Shown piece by piece: positions 58,940 to 64,000 of a stretch of 64,000 nt of DNA (its first letter is position 1; every line of letters starts with the position of its first letter). Origin of the DNA: Lentzea guizhouensis (GTDB taxonomy: Bacteria; Actinomycetota; Actinomycetes; Mycobacteriales; Pseudonocardiaceae); assembly GCF_001701025.1 (NCBI RefSeq), contig NZ_CP016793.1:8184001-8248000 (forward strand), read 5' to 3'. The position numbers and the translations under genes were made by a program. The notes beneath the pieces were generated by a model. That model was not told the origin of the DNA. It searched no databases and worked only from the letters and a program-made list of their open reading frames with translations.

Positions 58940-60241
58940 GTGACAAGGGCTAGGGCGGTGCTGGGCCTGGCCGTCGCGAGTGCCGTGGTGCTGCTGGGCG
59001 CCGCCGGCATCGCGATCGGCGGCACGACCACGACCACCGGCGGCGTCGGCACGGCGGCGGCGACGGCGGGGTGCGGCAAGGCGCCCACGCTGACGAGCGG
59101 CCGGCAGACGATCAGCAGCGGCGGCCAGAACCGCCAGTACGTTCTGCGGTTGCCGGCCAACTACGACCCCAACCGGCAGTACCGCCTGTTCGTGGGGTTC
59201 CACTGGCTCAACGGCACCGCGAACGACGTCGACACCGGCGGGTCCGACGGCTACAACTGGTCCTACTACGGGCTGCGCAAGCTCGCCGACGCCGAGAACA
59301 ACGGCACGATCTTCGTCGCACCCCAGGGCAACAACAACGGGTGGGCCAACCCCGGCGGCCAGGACCTGACGTTCGTCGACGACATGCTCCGCCAGCTCGA
59401 CGCCGCGCTGTGCTTCGACACGACGCAGCGTTACGCGGGTGGGTTCAGCTACGGCGGCGGGATGTCCTACGCCGTCGCGTGCGCCCGTGCGAACGTCTTC
59501 CGCGCGGTCGTCGTCTACGCGGGCGCGCAGCTCAGCGGCTGCAACGGCGGCACGCAACCCATCGCGTACTTGGGCATCCACGGCATCAGCGACAACGTGC
59601 TCAACATCGCGCAGGGCCGTGCGTTGCGCGACACGTTCGTGCGCAACAACGGTTGTACCGCGCAGAGTCCGCGCGAGCCGAGCGCGGGCAGCCGGACCCA
59701 CATCGTGACCGCCTACAGCGGTTGCCGGGCCGGGTACCCGGTGGTGTGGGCGGCGTTCGACGGCGGTCACACGCCCGCCCCGGTCGACGGCGGCGGCGAC
59801 GGCTGGCGGACCTGGACCTCCGGTGAGGCGTGGAAGTTCATCACCCAGTTCGCGGGCGGTCCCACGACCACCACGACCACGACCACCACGAGCGGCCCCA
59901 CGACCTCGACGCCGCTGCCCAAGGGCGACTGCAGGGTCGGCGCCGAGGTCAACGCCTGGAACAACGGCCTGACGTCGACCATCACCATCACGAACACCGG
60001 CACCACCGCGATCAGCGGCTGGTTGCTGGGCTTCACGCTGGGCAGCGGGCAGACCATCACCGGCGGGTGGAACGCCACCTACGACTCCAACACCGGGCGG
60101 GTGGGCGCGACCAACGCCTCCTACAACGGCGACATCGCGCCGGGCGCGTCGACCAGCATCGGCTTCCAGGCCACGCACACCGGCAACACCGCGGCGCCGT
60201 CGTTGTTCACCCTCAACGGCATGACGTGCACGACCGCATGA
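58940..60241 (+). CDS. CE1-type feruloyl/acetyl esterase with CBM2
   Basis: Secreted esterase of 433 residues starting at GTG 58940 after GAGGAG. The mature CE1 domain begins GCGKAPTL; the nucleophile is in AGGFSYGGGMS (about residue 173), and LGIHGISDNVL and AFDGGHTPAP carry the likely Asp and His. A linker of 9 threonines with a second Thr/Ser/Pro stretch joins a CBM2 (about 330-433, DCRVGAEVNAWNNG). It resembles feruloyl esterases that free ferulate from arabinoxylan. It is a tandem paralogue of the next gene, which has a different binding module. Confidence 0.85.
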   Translation: MTRARAVLGLAVASAVVLLGAAGIAIGGTTTTTGGVGTAAATAGCGKAPTLTSGRQTISSGGQNRQYVLRLPANYDPNRQYRLFVGFHWLNGTANDVDTGGSDGYNWSYYGLRKLADAENNGTIFVAPQGNNNGWANPGGQDLTFVDDMLRQLDAALCFDTTQRYAGGFSYGGGMSYAVACARANVFRAVVVYAGAQLSGCNGGTQPIAYLGIHGISDNVLNIAQGRALRDTFVRNNGCTAQSPREPSAGSRTHIVTAYSGCRAGYPVVWAAFDGGHTPAPVDGGGDGWRTWTSGEAWKFITQFAGGPTTTTTTTTTSGPTTSTPLPKGDCRVGAEVNAWNNGLTSTITITNTGTTAISGWLLGFTLGSGQTITGGWNATYDSNTGRVGATNASYNGDIAPGASTSIGFQATHTGNTAAPSLFTLNGMTCTTA

Positions 60242-60270
60242 TCACCACCACAGGGAGCGTGACCAACCTG

Positions 60271-61560
60271 ATGCGCATCAAACAGATCCTCCGCCGGACG
60301 GGGTGGCTGCTCGCGGCCGCCGCGCTCGCGCTGCCCGGCGGCGGGGTCGCGCAGGCGCAGGTGCCTGCCGACCCGGCCCCGCTCGCCGCCACTCCCGGCT
60401 GCGGCAAGGCACCGACGCTGCGCAGCGGCAACCAGACCATCCAGAGCAGCGGCAAGAACCGGTCGTTCGTCCTGAGCATCCCGGACGACTACGACAACAC
60501 CCGCCAGTACCGGCTCGTCTTCGGCCTGCACTGGCTCGGCGGCACCGCGCAGCAGGTGGCGGGCGGCGGCAGCGACGGCGACGTCTACGCCTACTACGGC
60601 CTGCGCAGGCTGGCGAACAACTCGACGATCTTCGTCGCACCGCAGGGCCTCAACAACGGCTGGGGCAACAGCGGCGGCGAGGACGTCCGGTTCGTCGACG
60701 ACATGCTGAGCCGCATCGAGAGCGACCTCTGCGTCGACACGGCACAGCGGTTCTCGCTCGGCTTCAGCTACGGCGGCGCGATGAGCATCTCCCTCGCGTG
60801 CTCACGCCCGACCGTGTTCCGCGCCATCGCCGCCATCGCCTCCCCCGGCGAGATCAGCGGCTGCGCCGGTGGCACCGCACCGGTGGCGTACATGGGCATC
60901 CACGGCATCGGCGACAACATCGGTTCCGGTCGCGGCCAGCGCGACCGGTGGGTGCGCAACAACGGCTGCACGCCGCAGAACGCGCCCGAGCCCGCCGCGG
61001 GCAGCCGCACGCACATCACCACGCAGTACACGAACTGCCGAGCCGGCTACCCGGTGGTGTGGGCGCCGTTCGACGGCGGCCACCAGCAGGGACCGGTCGA
61101 CGGGTGCGCGGGTTGCGAGAGCGGTGCCCGCAGCTGGGTGAAGAACGAGGTGTGGAGGTTCTTCACCGGTGAGACGCCACCGGCGCCGACCACGTTCCGG
61201 TTGCGCGGTGAGGCGGCCGGTCGCTGCCTCGACGTCAACGGGGCGAGCACGGCCAACGGCGCTCAGATGATCACGTGGGACTGCCACGTCAACGCCAACC
61301 AGCAGTTCACCCAGAACGGCCAGGCGCTGCAGGTCACCGGCAAGTGCCTGGACGCGCCGAACAACGCCGCCTCCGGCGCGCGGGTGCAGATCTGGGACTG
61401 CCACGGCGGTGCGAACCAGGGCTGGCAGCTCACGGGCAGCGGCACGGTGACCAGCGTCCAAACCGGGCTCTGCCTCACCTCCGCCGGCACCGGCAACGGC
61501 GCGGCCGTGACGGTCGCGACCTGCCAGGGCGGTGCCGACCAGCGCTGGGCCAAGGCCTGA
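60271..61560 (+). CDS. CE1-type feruloyl/acetyl esterase with ricin-B domain
   Basis: Secreted esterase of 429 residues. ATG 60271 after GGGAG gives a normal signal peptide (MRIKQILRRTGWLL, cut near AQAQ); an in-frame ATG at 60238 overlapping the previous stop is less likely. The CE1 domain mirrors its neighbour: GCGKAPTL, LGFSYGGAMS, MGIHGIGDNIG, PFDGGHQQGP. Residues about 308-429 are a ricin-B CBM13 with QW-type repeats (NQQFTQ, NQGWQL, DQRWAK) in place of CBM2. The pair should attack the same ester on differently bound substrates. Confidence 0.86.
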   Translation: MRIKQILRRTGWLLAAAALALPGGGVAQAQVPADPAPLAATPGCGKAPTLRSGNQTIQSSGKNRSFVLSIPDDYDNTRQYRLVFGLHWLGGTAQQVAGGGSDGDVYAYYGLRRLANNSTIFVAPQGLNNGWGNSGGEDVRFVDDMLSRIESDLCVDTAQRFSLGFSYGGAMSISLACSRPTVFRAIAAIASPGEISGCAGGTAPVAYMGIHGIGDNIGSGRGQRDRWVRNNGCTPQNAPEPAAGSRTHITTQYTNCRAGYPVVWAPFDGGHQQGPVDGCAGCESGARSWVKNEVWRFFTGETPPAPTTFRLRGEAAGRCLDVNGASTANGAQMITWDCHVNANQQFTQNGQALQVTGKCLDAPNNAASGARVQIWDCHGGANQGWQLTGSGTVTSVQTGLCLTSAGTGNGAAVTVATCQGGADQRWAKA

Positions 61561-61591
61561 CCGCCTGAAGTCCCGGCGAAAACGCCGAAAT

Positions 61592-61633
61592 GAGGAGTGC
61601 ACGACTCTCTCCGCCGAGGGCCGCGCACTCCTC
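61592..61633. terminator. Hairpin between convergent genes
   Basis: GAGGAGTGC (61592-61600) pairs perfectly with GCACTCCTC (61625-61633) around a 24-base loop; a smaller CGGCG-AAAA-CGCCG hairpin lies at 61574-61587. The 206-bp gap holds nothing else I can support. Confidence 0.55.
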
Positions 61634-61766
61634 CAGGACGGTGTTCGCCGGTGGCCACCCACCCGTGCGGGCCGCATTCCGCACGAGCAGGACCACCCGC
61701 TCGACCGCCCGGTCTTCGTTCCCGGACGTCCGCCCGCGCACCTCACTGCACGACGGCGGAGCCGGG

Positions 61767-62801
61767 TCAGCCGGACTGCGCCGCTCTGCGGTGCACCAAC
61801 GCCGGGTCCGGGGTGCTCGCCCGCCGCGAGAGCCGCGGCGGCAGGAGCATCAACGGCGGCGGCTGCTTGCCGTCCAGCTTGGCCGCCAGCAGGTCCACCG
61901 CGTGCCTGCCGAGCTCCTCCGCCGGCAGCCGCACCGAGGTGAGCGGCGGCGACATCTGCTCGGCCAGCTCGTCGGGGCAGATCGCGACCACGGCCACGTC
62001 ACCGGGCACCTGGCGGCCGGAGGCGCGCAGGCAGGCGGTGATCCAGCCGAGCGCCGCCTCGTTGTGCACCACCAACGCGGTCATCGACGGGTGCGCGCGG
62101 ACGAGTGCCTTGGTGGCCCGCAGGACCGAGTCGTGGTCGTCCTCGACGGACAGCGCGGTGGCGGCGACGCCCCGGCGCATCGCGGCCGCGCTGAAGCCGT
62201 TCATGGTGCGGTGGGCCGAACCGGTGCTGCGGCGGTAGACCGCGCTCGGGGCACCGAGGAACCCGATGGACCGGTGACCGAGGTCGGCCAGGTGGTCGAC
62301 GCACTTGGCACCCGCCGCCTCGAAGTCGAGGTCCACGCAGGTGAGGCCGCGGGCGGTGGCGGGGTGTCCGATGAGGACGGAGGGCTTGGAGAGCTGGCGC
62401 AGCAGCGGGACGCGGTCGTCGTCCATCTCCACGTCCATCACCAGGAAGCCGTCGACCTGGGCGCTGTTCGCGGCCCTGCGCAGGCCGGAGGCACCGTCGT
62501 CGGCGGTCATCAGCAGCAGGTCCATGTCGTGGCGGCGGGCGGTCGTGACCGCGGCGGTGACGAACCGCATCATGCCCGGCAGGTGCATGCCCGCTCGCAG
62601 CGGCAGCACCAGGCCGATCACGCCCGTTCTGCTGGAGGACGTGCCGCGGTCGGTGACGTGCGGCTGGTAGCCCAGCGTCCTGATGCTCTCCCTGACCCGC
62701 GACTTCGTGTCCGCGGAGATCGACCGCTTGCCCGTGAGCACGTAGGAGACGGTGCTCGGGGCGACCCCGGCGTGCCGCGCGACGTCCGCGATGGTGACCA
62801 C
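61767..62801 (-). CDS. LacI-family regulator with self-operator
   Basis: LacI/GalR repressor of 344 residues starting at GTG 62801. The helix-turn-helix is at about residues 3-22 (TIADVARHAGVAPSTVSYVL), and the effector domain ends VAVVAICPDELAEQMSPPLTSV. The usual GFDD motif is replaced by AICPDE. Its own promoter carries TGTTTGCGTTAACA between the -35 and -10, so it is probably autorepressed and is a second candidate for the TGTGAGCGTTAACA regulon. It is co-directional with the GH127-like gene upstream and convergent with the esterase genes. The ligand is unknown. Confidence 0.85.
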   Translation of the reverse strand: MVTIADVARHAGVAPSTVSYVLTGKRSISADTKSRVRESIRTLGYQPHVTDRGTSSSRTGVIGLVLPLRAGMHLPGMMRFVTAAVTTARRHDMDLLLMTADDGASGLRRAANSAQVDGFLVMDVEMDDDRVPLLRQLSKPSVLIGHPATARGLTCVDLDFEAAGAKCVDHLADLGHRSIGFLGAPSAVYRRSTGSAHRTMNGFSAAAMRRGVAATALSVEDDHDSVLRATKALVRAHPSMTALVVHNEAALGWITACLRASGRQVPGDVAVVAICPDELAEQMSPPLTSVRLPAEELGRHAVDLLAAKLDGKQPPPLMLLPPRLSRRASTPDPALVHRRAAQSG

Positions 62802-62871
62802 ACCGCCCCCTTTCCCGGATCCGCTCGTCGAGGCGTTCCGACACCATAGGGATCCGGATCAGTTGCATACA

Positions 62872-62900
62872 AGAGTTATGTTTGCGTTAACATTGGTCAA
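62872..62900 (-). promoter_or_regulatory. Promoter and operator of the LacI gene
   Basis: On the minus strand, TTGACC (62895-62900) is followed after 16-17 bases by a weak -10 (62872-62878). The operator-like TGTTTGCGTTAACA (62879-62892 on the plus strand, 12 of 14 matches to TGTGAGCGTTAACA) fills the spacer, a classic repression site. The region is markedly AT-rich. Confidence 0.68.
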
Positions 62901-62955
62901 TTCTTATGGTCCAGACGAATTTTCTATTGTATGGAGAGTTCCCTGTTGGGCACGC

Positions 62956-64000
62956 TCACACACGTCGACCAGCCAGGACCAGCTGGACGACGTCACCGTT
63001 GATCCACGCGCGGTCGACGCGGGCGTAGGTCCCCGGTGTCACCACGACCGCGGCACCGTTCACCAGCAACCGCGCGCCCGGCGTCCACGACGGCACCCGC
63101 ACGCGCAGCGAGAACCGGCCGGAACCGCCGATCGTGAGCCTGGTGCCGGAGCCCTCCGGGAACGCCGTCTCCTGCCGCACCGAGACACCCCGGCTGGTCC
63201 AGGTCAGCACCGACGGGATGAACAGGTTGACGTACAACGTCCTCCCGTCGTGGAAGTAGACGCCCGCGCCGTGCTTGGTGTTGCTCTTCAGGTCCGTGCC
63301 GTGGCAACAGCCGAAGTCGTACGGGCGCATCCCGCCCAGCACCCCGTCGCAGAGCGCCCGGGAGCAGAAGTCGAAGTAGCGCACGTCGGCCGGGTCGGTG
63401 CGGAACAGCTGCCGGGCCAGCTCCAGCATGTGGTAGGTGCCGCACCAGGTCAGGTCGTCCACCTCCGCCGACCGCCAGAAGCGCACGGCGACGTCGCGGT
63501 ACCGGAGGTCACCGGTCGCGTGGTACTCCCGGATCGCGCCGACCACCTCGGACACGTGCGAACCGGTGAGGTCGCACCCCTGCGCCGGCGGGCCGGACCC
63601 CTCGGCGTGGTCGAAGTACCGGGCCGCCGCCAGGTGCGCCGGGTCACCGGTCAGCTGGTACAGGTTCGCCAGCACCTCGTTCATGCCGCCGCACCCGGTG
63701 CGCAGCACGTCCCGCCGGTGCGCCTCGGTCAACCGGCCCGCCCGCCAGCCGACCCACGCCGCCATCCTCGTCAGCGCCCGCAACGCACCGGGACTGCCGA
63801 CGAGCCGGTGCACGTCGAGCAGCCCGGCCATGATCCGGTGGAGGGTGGCGTAGGGCGCCTGGACGCGTTCGCGCGCCTCGGCCCTGCCGACGAAGCCCTC
63901 CGGGAACGCCGACACGTACCCGGTGCTGTACCCGGCGATCCTGGCCCGCTCCTGGCACAGCGCCAGCTGCTCGACCAGGTAGTCGGCCCGCACCGAGAAC
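62956..64000 (-). CDS. GH127-like beta-L-arabinofuranosidase, 5' end outside window
   Basis: C-terminal 347 residues of a DUF1680/GH127-family glycosidase, which removes beta-L-arabinofuranose using a zinc-bound cysteine. Seen here: TGCGGMNEVLANLYQLTGD, WCGTYHMLELARQLFR, the Cys-pair region FGCCHGTDLKSNTKHG, and TLYVNLFIPSVLTW followed by the beta-sandwich end. Between RALCDGVLGG and FGCCHGT only a few residues remain where relatives usually have about 25 more, so an internal in-frame deletion or a divergent subfamily is possible. It lies upstream of, and in the same direction as, the LacI gene. No signal peptide can be judged. Confidence 0.8.
   Translation of the reverse strand, partial: FSVRADYLVEQLALCQERARIAGYSTGYVSAFPEGFVGRAEARERVQAPYATLHRIMAGLLDVHRLVGSPGALRALTRMAAWVGWRAGRLTEAHRRDVLRTGCGGMNEVLANLYQLTGDPAHLAAARYFDHAEGSGPPAQGCDLTGSHVSEVVGAIREYHATGDLRYRDVAVRFWRSAEVDDLTWCGTYHMLELARQLFRTDPADVRYFDFCSRALCDGVLGGMRPYDFGCCHGTDLKSNTKHGAGVYFHDGRTLYVNLFIPSVLTWTSRGVSVRQETAFPEGSGTRLTIGGSGRFSLRVRVPSWTPGARLLVNGAAVVVTPGTYARVDRAWINGDVVQLVLAGRRV

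Noticed and set aside
59860..59900. ACC/ACG tandem repeats in the linkers as possible CRISPR or microsatellite arrays
   Set aside because: They encode in-frame threonine linkers between known domains, have no spacers, and recur at the same domain boundary in unrelated enzymes.

Overview
This window is high-GC actinobacterial DNA, most likely from the Pseudonocardiales (a Lentzea, Saccharothrix or Amycolatopsis type organism). That placement is an inference. It rests on the GC-rich codon use, the many secreted enzymes joined to family 2 cellulose-binding modules by poly-threonine linkers, the LacI/GntR/TetR/SARP regulators and the cellobiose operon layout. I recognised no tRNA, rRNA, CRISPR array, insertion sequence or prophage.

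Layout. (1) 1-6.4 kb: a broken LacI gene, then a translationally coupled cellobiose operon (binding lipoprotein, two permeases, GH1 beta-glucosidase, CebR-like repressor) behind two CebR boxes. (2) 6.5-8.1 kb: a small hypothetical protein, an FMN reductase and a frameshifted TetR gene. (3) 8.1-17.4 kb: a sugar-acid/deoxysugar type catabolic locus controlled by a FadR-type GntR protein. It has a lactonase-like amidohydrolase, a nickel-pincer (LarA) racemase/epimerase homologue, an ABC importer without ATPase, an enolase-superfamily dehydratase and a rhamnose-mutarotase-like protein. Next to it are a shattered glycerate kinase and a deletion scar joining the start of larB to the end of larE. (4) 17.3-22.4 kb: a quinate/shikimate-to-protocatechuate module (QsuB-like fusion, frameshifted AroE, TetR regulator, MHS-type transporter) with a cluster of short repeats. 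(5) 22.4-27.6 kb: two small secreted proteins, a SARP/NB-ARC/TPR regulator and a Cip1-like secreted protein. (6) 27.7-64 kb: a large plant-cell-wall degradation island. It encodes GH9, GH6, GH10, four GH43 catalytic domains, GH27, GH62, a beta-helix GH141-like protein, GH95, GH127, three CE1-type esterases, an SGNH esterase, a monosaccharide ABC importer, an aldose epimerase, two LacI regulators and a second FadR-type GntR regulator.

How it works together. Secreted enzymes attack cellulose (GH6, GH9), xylan and its arabinose, acetyl and feruloyl decorations (GH10, GH43, GH62, CE1, SGNH), alpha-galactosides (GH27), fucosides (GH95) and arabinofuranosides (GH43, GH127). Cellobiose enters through CebEFG and is cut inside the cell by GH1. 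Monosaccharides enter through the ChvE/GguAB-type importer. Two operator families recur across the island: the CebR box TGGGAGCGCTCCCA (at the cellobiose operon, GH9 and, in variant form, GH10), and a second palindrome of the type TGTGAGCGTTAACA (at the sugar importer, the SGNH esterase, the GH6/GH10 divergent region and the LacI gene at 62.8 kb).

Damage. Several genes are interrupted by one- or two-base frameshifts (TetR, aroE, GH27, GH6), and others carry larger lesions (lacI copy, glycerate kinase, larB/larE). The small ones could be assembly errors; the larger ones look like genuine decay.
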